Assembly (NCBI RefSeq): GCF_046098205.1
Contig: NZ_JBJURJ010000026.1
Span: forward strand, 1 to 64,000
Reading direction: 5' to 3'
DNA: 64,000 nucleotides
Source: Paenibacillus_AR mesotrionivorans
GTDB taxonomy: Bacteria > Bacillota > Bacilli > Paenibacillales > NBRC-103111
The position numbers and the translations under genes are program-made. The notes beneath the pieces are model-generated. The model saw only the letters and a program-made list of their open reading frames with translations, made no database searches and had not been told where the DNA came from. This document shows, piece by piece, positions 49,017-57,589 of the stretch (positions are counted from its first letter, which is position 1; the number at the start of each line of letters is the position of its first letter).

Positions 49017-49047
49017 AAGGAGGAGGCATTCAGCCCCCTCCTTTTTT
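49017..49047 (+). terminator. Terminator between the convergent SLH genes
   Basis: AAGGAGGAGG and CCCCCTCCTT pair around a CATTCAG loop and run into TTTTTT on the plus strand. It ends the Cthe_2159-like gene. The minus-strand gene ends only 20 nt away; A-rich sequence on the opposite side may also serve it. Confidence 0.8.
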
Positions 49048-49067
49048 ATGCTGGTGATCAGCGCATA

Positions 49068-52000
49068 TTAGCTTTCCTTATAAATGTATACAGTTACTGG
49101 ATTGGCCTTGAGTTGCCCGCCGGTTATTTTGAGATGGGTGATTTTGATAACAGCCTCCCGGCCTGAGGAGACCTGTGACAAATTCAGCGCCAATATCCGA
49201 TCCGGCAGCACCTGGACAGAACCGCTGGGAAGCAGACTATCATTCACATAAACCTGGAGCCCCTCCTGATCAGGGGACAGCTCCTGATTAAATTGGACCA
49301 GCAGATGAGGAGCGGAAGACGGGATATGCAAGGGGTTGACACTGCTGTTGGGTTGTGATCCGTTCTGCTGGCTATAAACGGCACCTGTGACGGTATTATC
49401 GGATGATGCGTATAGGGCAGCGATTGTAACTTCAGGGCCTGCTGCAGGAGGGGTATCCTCTGTGCGGACCTCCAGCTCCCGCCGGGCCAAGCCGTTGGCG
49501 CCGGTGATGACAACAATATCGAATTTTTGCACAATGCCGGTGCGGACCGTGGTCCGGTCTTGTTCATATACCTCAAGATGGGCTGCCGGATCTATTGTAG
49601 ACAGGGTTTGCTTGAAGGCTTCCACAGTGGTGCCCTGGGGAATCTTCTCGATCCACCGGATCCCATTGTTAATGGGATACACGCGGGAGCGGATCTCGGT
49701 GTTATTGCCCAGCTTGCCCACATTGTTCCACGGGTCGGAATCGGTAAACTCATTCCTAGCCGTGAAGGAAATATCCTCGTTTTTGACCGTCATTTGGAAT
49801 ACGACCCAATATTCCTTGCCGCCAGGCGCCAAAGGCATGGAATACGTATACAGCGGCTCCGGATTCGAACCCTGGTACACCCTGACCGTAGCCAGTGAGC
49901 CGTCAGGTGAGAGGGGGACACCGGAGTATTGATGCGCATAAAAGACATAATGCCCGTTGGCCGGCTTCCGCACGGTAATGGTCTCCATTCCCGGAGAATT
50001 CGGATCATCCCGGTCAAGCTCTACATTGCTGGGAGAGCCGTTACGCCTAAACTCGTCCTTGTACCATGAGTGAAGGTCATTCCCCCGGCCTGTGCGGTCC
50101 GGTCCCAAAAGGTGGGCATCCAGATCACGCGGCTGGAGTCCCCAGGATAGCACCATCCGGAATTCATTGTCCTTCAGGGTTTCAATGGCTAATGCATCAA
50201 CATTCGGGGTCCATGCGGCGGAAGCGGCAACACCCTCCAGTTGAGTCCGCAAGAATGAATCACCGATGATTTCCCCTATATATGACCCAGGGCTTAAACG
50301 GATGGAATAATGGCCGTTTTGGTCCGTAACCGTTTCCCAGGAAGGTCCACCGGATTTGGCATCTGCAGTTTTTGGGCGGAAAACAATCCTTATTCCCCCA
50401 ACGGGTAATCCGCTTTTATTCGAAATACGGCCGGAGATGCCGGATAAGACCGTATGGAGATGGCCAGCAAAGACACCGTTTTTGGCTCGGATCGAAACCT
50501 TCAGAAGCTCCGTAGAATCAACAGCCAGCGCAGGGAATAAAAGCGTTCCAGACTGAGCCTCATAGGTCCAGCCGTCGAGGCTGACGGGCTTCTCTCCCAC
50601 AGTTGCCTCTATGTCAAAATCCGAAATGGATGACGTCTCCGGTTTACGGGAGAACTGCAGCTCCACTTTGCCGTTGGACATAACGGCCTTTTCCAGAATG
50701 GGCAGGTTCATATCGGTTTGGACGACGGGTTTGGAGGAAGCCGGGAGGTTCAGCTTCCCGATGCTTCCCTCCGGGGCTTGCAGAAACACAGGGGAATGGA
50801 CGTCCACCGTGTTGAATCTGCCCTGCAGAGAGACATAGCTTTGGGCAGGAGCCTCCGGGGGAATCACCACCTGCTCAAACACCGGGACAGGCTCGCGTGT
50901 GCGGAGCTGGTTCACCACTGCGGAGGAGGCCAGAGTGGTTTGCAGCACCCGTGTGCCCTGACCCGCGACAATGTCTGTAACCTCCCGGAGATTGTTCACG
51001 GTTAGCGAATGCAGCAGGGTTCCGGTCAGATGAATACCGCCTTTTCCGCTTCCCAGCACCAGGGTTTCCCCTTCTACCTGCACATTCTCCAGATAAACCG
51101 GCTCGCTGCCCGTTTGTTCTGTAATAACCAGCTTCCCGGTAACCTTCACATTGCGAAGCTTCACCCGGGGAGCATCTATGTACAAATCCCCCTGGATAAC
51201 AGCGGTGCCGGCTAAAGGCCCGTATACCGCGTCGGCTTGGCTGAGCTTGAATATCCCCGTTCTATCTCCGTCAATCCCGGTCAGGTAATCGGCAGAGCCC
51301 GTAATATCGGTGAAAGTATTGCCCTCATCGTAATAAAGCCGATAGTCCTCACCGGGGGTCTGCTGCCCGGTTGTTAGCACAACAGTGGGGGTGCCGGCTT
51401 TAACGGCAGTCCGTTTCACATCAAGCCCGCCGGGAAAGGAAAACGCTCTGACATCAGCTTCATTCTCAATGGCCTTGTCCAAGGTCACCAAAACAGTGGT
51501 CCGGTCATATGCCGCCGCTTTGATTACGCGGAAAAGCTGTCCCGGGGAACTGAGGGAAGGCGGTTTCCCTGTGGGTGCCGGAGCGGGCAAGGAAGAAGGT
51601 GCAGGGGTAAGCCCCAGCAGATCCTCTGCCTTGGCGGTAAACTCCGTCTGACGGGTCCAGCAGGAATAGGCCAATAAAGCCAGGGCCTGCCGCTCTGCCC
51701 TCTCCCGGGGGGCAAACTTCAGAGCGCCGCCTTCGTTATCCAGGCCGTTGACGAAGCCGATTTTGTAGGCCAGGGCAACGCTGGGTTTGGCCCAATCTGC
51801 CACCTGCGGAAAGTCGGTAAACCCGGCGTCTGCCGGGAATACTGCCGCCTGACTATCCAGACCCATCGCCCGGGTAAAAAACACAACCAGCTCTTCCCGG
51901 GTCACATAGGCGTCCGGCGAAAAACCCGAAGCGGAAGACCCTTCCGTAATGCCCGCTTCGACCAATGCAGCTACATATCTCCGATACCAGCTGTCGGCTG

Positions 52001-52349
52001 GTACGTCTGCGAAGCCTGTTGGAGAGGAGCTCTCCGATCTTCCGGTTGCCAACACGAGAACTTTGGCCAGCTCTGCACGGGTAATGGGCCGCTCCGGAAA
52101 AAAGTGCCCCTCTTCATATCCCGAGAGAATTCCTGCTTGGGCAAGCGCTAGTATTTCCTTTTGAGCGTAGGAGCCGGAGATATCGGTAAAGTAGGGGGCG
52201 GTGGATCCGGCCGCGGGAGCGGGGGTGGGGTTGTCCTCCGCAGCGGCAATGCCGGTAAAGGCTGATGACAGCAAGGCGGCTGCCAGCGTAGCCTTGACTG
52301 TCAGGCGTTTAAGAGATGAAAGCGGGGGCGTATGGTTTTGATGCTGCAT
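49068..52349 (-). CDS. SLH-domain surface protein with beta-solenoid, CarboxypepD_reg-like and YfaP-like domains
   Basis: A 1,093-residue exported protein with signal peptide ~1-37 and three N-terminal SLH repeats ~49-240 (ITRAEL, VTREEL, and a degenerate RERAER). A beta-rich region ~375-545 resembles that of the 42865 gene. A carboxypeptidase-regulatory-like Ig fold lies ~633-703 (ISGRISNKSGLPVGGIRIVF, TDQNGHYSIRLSPGSYIGEI), and a YfaP/DUF2135-like domain ~723-863 (MVLSWGLQPRDLDAHLLGP). C-terminal beta segments follow. No catalytic motif is seen. The ATG lies ~7 nt after AGGAGG. A Ca2+-style LDAHL motif hints at ligand or metal binding, as inference. It is transcribed towards the other SLH genes. 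Confidence 0.83.
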   Translation of the reverse strand: MQHQNHTPPLSSLKRLTVKATLAAALLSSAFTGIAAAEDNPTPAPAAGSTAPYFTDISGSYAQKEILALAQAGILSGYEEGHFFPERPITRAELAKVLVLATGRSESSSPTGFADVPADSWYRRYVAALVEAGITEGSSASGFSPDAYVTREELVVFFTRAMGLDSQAAVFPADAGFTDFPQVADWAKPSVALAYKIGFVNGLDNEGGALKFAPRERAERQALALLAYSCWTRQTEFTAKAEDLLGLTPAPSSLPAPAPTGKPPSLSSPGQLFRVIKAAAYDRTTVLVTLDKAIENEADVRAFSFPGGLDVKRTAVKAGTPTVVLTTGQQTPGEDYRLYYDEGNTFTDITGSADYLTGIDGDRTGIFKLSQADAVYGPLAGTAVIQGDLYIDAPRVKLRNVKVTGKLVITEQTGSEPVYLENVQVEGETLVLGSGKGGIHLTGTLLHSLTVNNLREVTDIVAGQGTRVLQTTLASSAVVNQLRTREPVPVFEQVVIPPEAPAQSYVSLQGRFNTVDVHSPVFLQAPEGSIGKLNLPASSKPVVQTDMNLPILEKAVMSNGKVELQFSRKPETSSISDFDIEATVGEKPVSLDGWTYEAQSGTLLFPALAVDSTELLKVSIRAKNGVFAGHLHTVLSGISGRISNKSGLPVGGIRIVFRPKTADAKSGGPSWETVTDQNGHYSIRLSPGSYIGEIIGDSFLRTQLEGVAASAAWTPNVDALAIETLKDNEFRMVLSWGLQPRDLDAHLLGPDRTGRGNDLHSWYKDEFRRNGSPSNVELDRDDPNSPGMETITVRKPANGHYVFYAHQYSGVPLSPDGSLATVRVYQGSNPEPLYTYSMPLAPGGKEYWVVFQMTVKNEDISFTARNEFTDSDPWNNVGKLGNNTEIRSRVYPINNGIRWIEKIPQGTTVEAFKQTLSTIDPAAHLEVYEQDRTTVRTGIVQKFDIVVITGANGLARRELEVRTEDTPPAAGPEVTIAALYASSDNTVTGAVYSQQNGSQPNSSVNPLHIPSSAPHLLVQFNQELSPDQEGLQVYVNDSLLPSGSVQVLPDRILALNLSQVSSGREAVIKITHLKITGGQLKANPVTVYIYKES

Positions 52350-52583
52350 GCTACTGTCCTCCTGTTTTGGATTGGGCTTACTTTGATTCCAACTTATGAG
52401 AACATTATAATCCTCGGGGACAAAGAAGGATGACGGTTTTTGTCGAAAATAAAAAAGTAAGCAGTCTTTACCAAGACATCACCCGGACCGGATGACGAAG
52501 GAGAGTTTAGGACATAATGTAAGCACCGGGAGAGGAACCCAATGCCCCATCAACGCCTTCCCGCAAGCAGAATACAGGAACTT
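52350..52583. other. Divergent intergenic region between the SLH gene and spoVT
   Basis: Both promoters should lie here. On the minus strand a TATAAT is present around 52403-52409, but its -35 is poor. The remainder carries no ORF, repeat or hairpin that I could support. Confidence 0.4.
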
Positions 52584-52613
52584 GCATAAGACACTGGCAA
52601 CAGATGAATACTA
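52584..52613 (+). promoter_or_regulatory. Candidate sigma-G promoter of spoVT
   Basis: GCATA (52584-52588), 18 nt and AATACTA (52607-52613) match the sigma-G pattern GHATR-N18-CATnCTA with one -10 mismatch. It lies ~82 nt before the spoVT ATG. spoVT is transcribed by sigma-G in B. subtilis. Confidence 0.6.
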
Positions 52614-52695
52614 TGGACAGTCCTCGAGCTCCCATCCACAGTGATAAAGCATCAGGAGATCAACTACTTTTCGCGGAAAGTGAGGCATCAAGAGC

Positions 52696-53238
52696 ATGAA
52701 AGCAACTGGGATCGTACGCCGCATTGATGATTTGGGAAGAGTTGTTATTCCGAAGGAAATCCGCAGAACCTTAAGAATCCGTGAGGGAGATCCCCTCGAG
52801 ATATTCGTGGACCGCGACGGAGAAGTGATTCTAAAGAAGTATTCGCCCATCGGCGAGCTTGGCGACTTCGCCAAGGAATATGCCGAATCCCTCTACGAAA
52901 GCACCAGCCACATCACCATGATCTCCGACCGGGACAACATTATCGCCATCTCCGGCGGTTCCAAGAAAGACTATCTGGAGAAGCAGATTGGTTCGTTGGT
53001 GGAAACCTGCATGGAGCAGCGTAAAGCGGTGCAAGAACTCAATCCCGGCACCTATGAAATCTGCAAGGACGTGCAGGAAAACTATACTTCTGTAACGATG
53101 GCTCCTATTGTGGCCAGCGGGGATCCGATCGGCTCTGTCATTCTCTTCAGCAAGGAAGAGGGCGTTAAGATGGGCCAAATGGAAGTGAAGATGGCCGAAA
53201 CCGCAGCAGGGTTTCTGGCCAAACAAATGGAGCAATAA
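52696..53238 (+). CDS. spoVT: Stage V sporulation regulator SpoVT
   Basis: A 180-residue forespore transcription factor: an AbrB-type swapped-hairpin domain at 1-50 (MKATGIVRRIDDLGRVVIPKEIRRTL...) and a GAF-like C-terminal domain ~58-180 (NIIAISGGSKKDYLEKQIG, YTSVTMAPIVASGDPIGSVILFSK). SpoVT tunes sigma-G genes and spore germination properties. It is the normal neighbour of mfd and yabM in B. subtilis; here it is separated from mfd by the SLH island. A weak GAGG site precedes the ATG. Confidence 0.95.
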   Translation: MKATGIVRRIDDLGRVVIPKEIRRTLRIREGDPLEIFVDRDGEVILKKYSPIGELGDFAKEYAESLYESTSHITMISDRDNIIAISGGSKKDYLEKQIGSLVETCMEQRKAVQELNPGTYEICKDVQENYTSVTMAPIVASGDPIGSVILFSKEEGVKMGQMEVKMAETAAGFLAKQMEQ

Positions 53239-53260
53239 TCGGTATGGGTGAACCATGTCC

Positions 53261-53300
53261 AGCTTCCTTTACAGGCCCAGGCCTGTGAGGAAGCTTTTTG
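53261..53300 (+). terminator. Terminator of spoVT
   Basis: AGCTTCCTTTACAGGC and GCCTGTGAGGAAGCT form a long stem (small mismatch) around a CCAG loop, followed by TTTTTG. Confidence 0.9.
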
Positions 53301-53410
53301 TCGTGGAGTGCGGACAGGACGGGCTGGCGTCGAACCGCCGGATTCTGTATAGTTAAAGGGGCGGAGAGGGAAGAGGAAGAATTTGCCGCCGCGAAAAGGA
53401 CAGCTCATTC

Positions 53411-55150
53411 ATGGACAACACAGGAAAGCGGAAGGACGGACGGAAGGGAAAGCCCAAGCCCGGTGCGGGTACGGGCAGCACTCTTCTGAAAGGGGCGGCC
53501 ATTCTGGGGATGGCCACGGTGATCTCCAAGCTTCTGGGGACGCTTCAGAAAATTCCGCTGCAAAATATCGCAGGCGATGAAGTTTTTGGCATTTATAACG
53601 CTGTTTATCCGTTGTATTTGTTTATTCTGACGCTGGCCTCGGCGGGGTTCCCCATCGCGGTCTCCCGTTTTGTAGCGGAGGCGGCCGGGCAGGGGAATAT
53701 GGCCGAAGCCCGGTTAATCTTCCGTCGGGCGGCCTGGATTCTGGTGCTGACCGGTACGGCGGGGTTTGCTGTGCTGTATACGGCGGCTGACGGGATTGCC
53801 GTGCTGATGGGCGTCGAAGCTGCAGCAACGGGCATCAGGAGCGTATCCTTTGCCTTGCTGGCGGCGCCGCTTATGGCTGCGGTACGGGGATATTTCCAGG
53901 GGCTGCAGGACATGGTGCCCACAGCGGTGACGCAGGTCGTCGAGCAGGTTATGCGGGTAGCTGTTATGCTGCTGCTATTGTTCTGGCTCACGGGGCGTCA
54001 GGAGGCAGCGGACCGGATTGCCGCCGGTGCAGTGTTCGGCTCTGCAGCCGGAGCGGCTGCGGGGTTGTTGGCGGCATGGTGGTTTTGGATCAAAAGGGGA
54101 AGGACAAGCACTGGCGGAGTAGACGGGAATGCAACGGTGGGCGGAACCGGGCAGGTGGAGGCTACGGCCCTCCCGGGGAAACAGGAACCCGCGGGGGTAT
54201 TCCTGCGGCGCTTTGCCCTGTATGCCGTGCCGGTATGTTTGGGTTCCCTGGCCATGCCGGTGCTGACCCTGGTGGATACCTTCACCATTCCCCGGCAGCT
54301 GATTGCAGCAGGAGAGGGCGCCTCCGAGGCCAGCCGCCTGTTCGGCGTGTACAACCACGGGCTGCCGCTGGTGCAGCTGGTGACCATGGTGGCCACCTCC
54401 ATGGCGGCTGCTCTGGTGCCGGCAGTGGCCCAGGCCAAGGCCACCCGGGACCCCCGGCTATTGGCCACCCGGGTCAGGCCGGTGCTGCGGTTCACCTGGC
54501 TGGCCGGGCTGGCTGCGGCCTTCGGCCTGGCGGCCACGGCCCTGCCCGTGAACGTGATGCTCTTCGCGTCGCCGGAGGGCTGGCCCGCCATGGCGCTGGT
54601 GTCCTTCACCGCGCTGTTCGCCACGCTGCACATTGTCAGCGGCTGTGTGCTGCAGGGCCTGGGCGCGGTGCGGGTTCCGGCCCGCAGCCTGTTCCTGGCT
54701 GCCGCGGCCAAAACAGCGGGCAACCTGCTCCTGGTGCCCGCCTGGGGCATCGGGGGCGCCGCGGCCAGCGCCGTCCTCGCCTATGGCCTGGCGTCCGCGC
54801 TGAATCTGCGGACGCTCAAAAGCACGGCGCCGGAGACCCTGGCGCCGCTTGGCACGCTGCGCCGGCCCGTGGCCGCAGCGTGCGTCATGGCCCTGGCGGT
54901 GCTGGCGGTGGAGTGGAGCATCCTCCACCTGCCCTGGGGCCAGGGCCACTTCCGGCTGCGGCATACCGTCGCAGCCCTGGCCGCAGTAGCGGCCGGCGCC
55001 GCCGTGTACGGGGCGGCGCTGCTCAAAACCGGGGCGCTCACCGAAGCCGAGCTGGCCCTGGTGCCCGGCTTCCACAGCCGGTGGAAGCCGCTCCTGCGGC
55101 GTTGGCGCCTCCTGCCGGAGACGCCGCACTCCATATCGAAAGAAGGCTGA
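53411..55150 (+). CDS. yabM: Polysaccharide/lipid flippase of the MATE-like (SpoVB/MurJ) superfamily (YabM)
   Basis: A 579-residue polytopic protein with ~14 membrane segments and the MOP-superfamily N-terminus (LLKGAAILGMATVISKLLGTLQKIPLQNIAGDEVFGIYN). The family includes SpoVB and lipid II flippases; YabM of B. subtilis is a SpoVB paralogue of unproven substrate. Probable roles are cortex or wall precursor export. The 3' half (54400-55140) is very GC-rich, which produces long spurious frames on both strands. It lies 6 nt before yabN, with which it is surely cotranscribed. Confidence 0.9.
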   Translation: MDNTGKRKDGRKGKPKPGAGTGSTLLKGAAILGMATVISKLLGTLQKIPLQNIAGDEVFGIYNAVYPLYLFILTLASAGFPIAVSRFVAEAAGQGNMAEARLIFRRAAWILVLTGTAGFAVLYTAADGIAVLMGVEAAATGIRSVSFALLAAPLMAAVRGYFQGLQDMVPTAVTQVVEQVMRVAVMLLLLFWLTGRQEAADRIAAGAVFGSAAGAAAGLLAAWWFWIKRGRTSTGGVDGNATVGGTGQVEATALPGKQEPAGVFLRRFALYAVPVCLGSLAMPVLTLVDTFTIPRQLIAAGEGASEASRLFGVYNHGLPLVQLVTMVATSMAAALVPAVAQAKATRDPRLLATRVRPVLRFTWLAGLAAAFGLAATALPVNVMLFASPEGWPAMALVSFTALFATLHIVSGCVLQGLGAVRVPARSLFLAAAAKTAGNLLLVPAWGIGGAAASAVLAYGLASALNLRTLKSTAPETLAPLGTLRRPVAAACVMALAVLAVEWSILHLPWGQGHFRLRHTVAALAAVAAGAAVYGAALLKTGALTEAELALVPGFHSRWKPLLRRWRLLPETPHSISKEG

Positions 55151-55156
55151 TCGCGC

Positions 55157-56641
55157 ATGGCGAAGGCAATAACAATCGTGGGATTGGGCTCGGGGGACGA
55201 GAACCAGCTGACCCTGGGGGTGCTCCGCAGGCTCACGGAAGCGAAAACCGTCTATTTGCGGACGGAGGACCATCCGGTAGTCCCGTATCTGAAGGAGCAG
55301 GGGATCACCTGCTCCAGCTTCGATTCGGTCTATGAAGCTCAATCCAGCTTTAATGATGTATATGAGACCATTGCCGCCGAGCTGCTCCGGCTGGCTACAG
55401 AAGAGGACCGGCAGGTAGTGTATGCCGTGCCGGGCCACCCTTTTGTGGCGGAACGGACCACCATGCTGCTGAAGGAACGGTGTGCGGCGGAGGAGATTCC
55501 TTTTGAGGCGGTTGGCGGGGAGAGCTTCCTGGACCAGGCCTTCGCCCGGTTCGGATTTGATCCCATCGAGGGTTTTCAGCTCCTGGATGCCACAAGCCTC
55601 TCCATGTCCGTGCTCAATCCCCGGCTGCATACGGTCATCGGCCAGGTGTACGATATGTACACCGCCTCGGATGCCAAGCTGGCGCTGATGGAGCTTTATC
55701 CGGACGAGCATACGGTATGGGTGGGCCATGCCCTGGGTGTGGCGGGCAGCGAATCCATGGCGGCGGTGCCCCTCTATGAGCTGGACCGGCAGACGGGCTA
55801 TGGCAACCTCTCTTTGATCTATGTGCCGCCTACCCAGGCGGATGCCGTCATCAACAAAACCTTTCCCCGGCTGCACGAAATTGTGCGTATTCTCCGCAGC
55901 CCGGAGGGCTGTCCGTGGGACCGGGAGCAAACCCATCAGAGCATCCGCAAAAACCTGATTGAAGAAACCTACGAGGTTTTGGAAACACTGGATGATGATG
56001 ACCCGGATGCCATGTGCGAGGAGATGGGGGATCTGCTCCTGCAGATTATGCTCCACGCCCAGATGGAGGAGGAAACAGGCAGCTTTACCGCGTATGACGT
56101 CATTGCCGGACTGAATGAGAAGCTGCTCCGGCGACATCCCCATGTGTTCGGCAGCCGGGATGCGGATAATGCCGAGGAGGCGCTGGCCCGCTGGGAAGAG
56201 GTGAAGGCGGAGGAGAAGCGTCAAAAGGGCTTGCAGCCCGAAGCCCTCTCTGCACTCCACGGGGTGCCCCGTGACCTGCCCGGCCTGATGAAGGCCTACA
56301 AGCTCCAGAAAAAAGCGGCCAAGGTGGGCTTTGACTGGGACCGTATGGAGGATGTAATGGCCAAGGTGGAGGAGGAGCTGGCGGAGCTGAAGGCGGAGTT
56401 GGGCGAATCCCAGGACCGCCAGGAGGACGAGCTGGGCGACCTGCTGTTTGCCATTGTTAATTTGGCCCGGTTCCTGTCCTGCGATCCGGAGGAAGCTCTC
56501 GCCCGGACCAACCGGAAATTCGTCCGGCGGTTCTCCTATGTGGAGAAGAAGCTGAGAGAGGCCGGGAAAGAGCCGGGGGATGCCACCCTGGAGGAGATGG
56601 AGCATTATTGGCAGGAGGCCAAAACACTCCCCCATGCGTAA
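55157..56641 (+). CDS. yabN: YabN: tetrapyrrole-methylase-like and MazG NTP pyrophosphohydrolase fusion
   Basis: A 494-residue two-domain protein. Residues ~1-225 are an SAM-dependent tetrapyrrole methylase-like domain (ITIVGLGSGDENQLTLGVLRRL, YAVPGHPFVAERT). Residues ~235-490 form the MazG all-alpha pyrophosphatase: SPEGCPWDREQTHQSIRKNLIEETYEVLE with the EExxE/EExxD metal motifs (CEEMGDLLLQ), repeated in a second half (KVEEELAELKAEL, EDELGDLLFAIVN). MazG removes aberrant NTPs. The methylase-like half has no established activity. Confidence 0.94.
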   Translation: MAKAITIVGLGSGDENQLTLGVLRRLTEAKTVYLRTEDHPVVPYLKEQGITCSSFDSVYEAQSSFNDVYETIAAELLRLATEEDRQVVYAVPGHPFVAERTTMLLKERCAAEEIPFEAVGGESFLDQAFARFGFDPIEGFQLLDATSLSMSVLNPRLHTVIGQVYDMYTASDAKLALMELYPDEHTVWVGHALGVAGSESMAAVPLYELDRQTGYGNLSLIYVPPTQADAVINKTFPRLHEIVRILRSPEGCPWDREQTHQSIRKNLIEETYEVLETLDDDDPDAMCEEMGDLLLQIMLHAQMEEETGSFTAYDVIAGLNEKLLRRHPHVFGSRDADNAEEALARWEEVKAEEKRQKGLQPEALSALHGVPRDLPGLMKAYKLQKKAAKVGFDWDRMEDVMAKVEEELAELKAELGESQDRQEDELGDLLFAIVNLARFLSCDPEEALARTNRKFVRRFSYVEKKLREAGKEPGDATLEEMEHYWQEAKTLPHA

Positions 56642-56704
56642 GGCTGCTCTACCGGGCCGGCGCTTTTTTACAGAAAAAAGTTTTACCGGAAGGCACAAGA
56701 AAAA

Positions 56705-56733
56705 GAAGGATTTTCCGGTGCCATCCAGAATAT
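56705..56733 (+). promoter_or_regulatory. Candidate sigma-H promoter of the HU gene
   Basis: GAAGGATTT (56705-56713), 11 nt and CCAGAATAT (56725-56733) match the sigma-H consensus with a single -10 mismatch. The 17-mer AAAAAGAAGGATTTTCC is identical to that at the spoVG promoter. It lies ~117 nt before the HU ATG. Confidence 0.6.
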
Positions 56734-56850
56734 GTACACGAGAAACAGGCTTTTTTGCTGCCGTTTGCCTGCAGAGAAGGCCTATCCTGACGATTCAGAC
56801 GCCGGATTCGCCGGCAGCTTGAAACCATATTTAGGGAGGATTATCCAAAC

Positions 56851-57123
56851 ATGAATAAAATGGACCTGGTAAACAAAATTTCCGAAAAAAGCGGCTTGAC
56901 CAAACGTGACGTGGAAACCGTTCTGAACAGCTTCGTCGGTGAAGTAACGGAAGCACTCTCCGCAGGCGACAAGGTTCAGCTGGTTGGCTTCGGCACCTTC
57001 GAAACCCGCAAGCGCTCCGGCCGCACCGGCCGCAATCCCCAAAACGGCGATCCCATCGCCATCCCGGAATCCGTTATTCCGGCCTTCAAGGCCGGCAATA
57101 AGCTGAGAGACGCCGTTAAGTAA
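56851..57123 (+). CDS. hup: HU family DNA-binding protein
   Basis: A 90-residue histone-like protein with the whole HU/IHF signature: MNKMDLVNKISEKSGLTKRDVE helical start, VQLVGFGTFETRKRSGRTGRNPQNG into the DNA-binding arm, and AFKAGNKLRDAV. It compacts DNA. In B. subtilis the HU gene hbs is elsewhere (near mtrAB); here HU is inserted between yabN and rlbA and shares one base with the latter's start (TAATG). GGGAGG precedes the ATG at ~12 nt. Confidence 0.95.
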   Translation: MNKMDLVNKISEKSGLTKRDVETVLNSFVGEVTEALSAGDKVQLVGFGTFETRKRSGRTGRNPQNGDPIAIPESVIPAFKAGNKLRDAVK

Positions 57124-57383
57124 TGAGGCTGGACAAATATTTGAAGGTTTCCCGCCTGATCAAAAGACGTACCGTGGCCCAAGAGGTTTCGGATCAGGGG
57201 CGGGTTTACTTGAACGGCCGTGAAGCGAAGAAAAGCAGCGAGGTGAAGGTTGGGGACGAGCTGACGATCCGCTTCGGCCAAAAAAGCGTAACCGTACGGG
57301 TGGAAAGCATTGCCGAAACCTCCCGCAAGGATGAAGCAGCCGGTATGTACACGGTGCTCCGCGAGGAGAGCCATAAGGAATAG
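57123..57383 (+). CDS. rqcP: RlbA/YabO S4-domain RNA-binding protein (RqcP-type)
   Basis: An 86-residue S4 RNA-binding protein with MRLDKYLKVSRLIKRRTVAQEVSDQGRVYLNG, the family start of YabO (RqcP/Hsp15-like). In B. subtilis it helps RqcH add alanine tails to stalled nascent chains in ribosome-associated quality control. The ATG shares its A with the stop codon of HU (TAATG), so the two are translationally coupled. A strong terminator follows. Confidence 0.9.
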   Translation: MRLDKYLKVSRLIKRRTVAQEVSDQGRVYLNGREAKKSSEVKVGDELTIRFGQKSVTVRVESIAETSRKDEAAGMYTVLREESHKE

Positions 57384-57392
57384 AACGGTATG

Positions 57393-57428
57393 CAACCGGC
57401 CCGGGAAATCTCCCCGGCCGGTTTTTTC
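57393..57428 (+). terminator. Terminator of the HU-rqcP transcript
   Basis: AACCGGCCCGGG and CCCCGGCCGGTT around a short loop are followed by TTTTTC. Confidence 0.88.
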
Positions 57429-57484
57429 ATGGAATGCAGTTTTTGTCGGAATACAAAATCCCAGCTCCCCTTTCTAAACCGGTT

Positions 57485-57511
57485 CTAAACCCGGACAATC
57501 CCCCATACCCT
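57485..57511 (+). promoter_or_regulatory. Candidate sigma-E promoter of yabPQ
   Basis: CATACCCT (57504-57511) resembles the sigma-E -10 (CATACAnT), with CTAAAC ~13 nt upstream as a poor -35. It is offered because yabP is sigma-E dependent in B. subtilis and the preceding terminator isolates yabP from the upstream operon. Confidence 0.4.
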
Positions 57512-57589
57512 TATGGTAGAGCAGGCGTGGACGCGAACAGCCGCCGGCAGTGCTTTACGTCCGCGTGAACGTGAGGGAGGGGACATGCC

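Noticed and set aside
54076..55335. 419-codon plus-strand frame overlapping yabM
   Set aside because: It is a shadow of the GC-rich yabM 3' half; its Gly/Ala/Arg-rich product has no recognisable fold.
54458..56698. 746-codon open frame on the minus strand opposite yabM and yabN
   Set aside because: It is antisense to two well-recognised genes in a very GC-rich stretch, where stop codons are rare in all frames. Its translation is His/Gln/Arg/Gly-rich with no family resemblance and no ribosome site.
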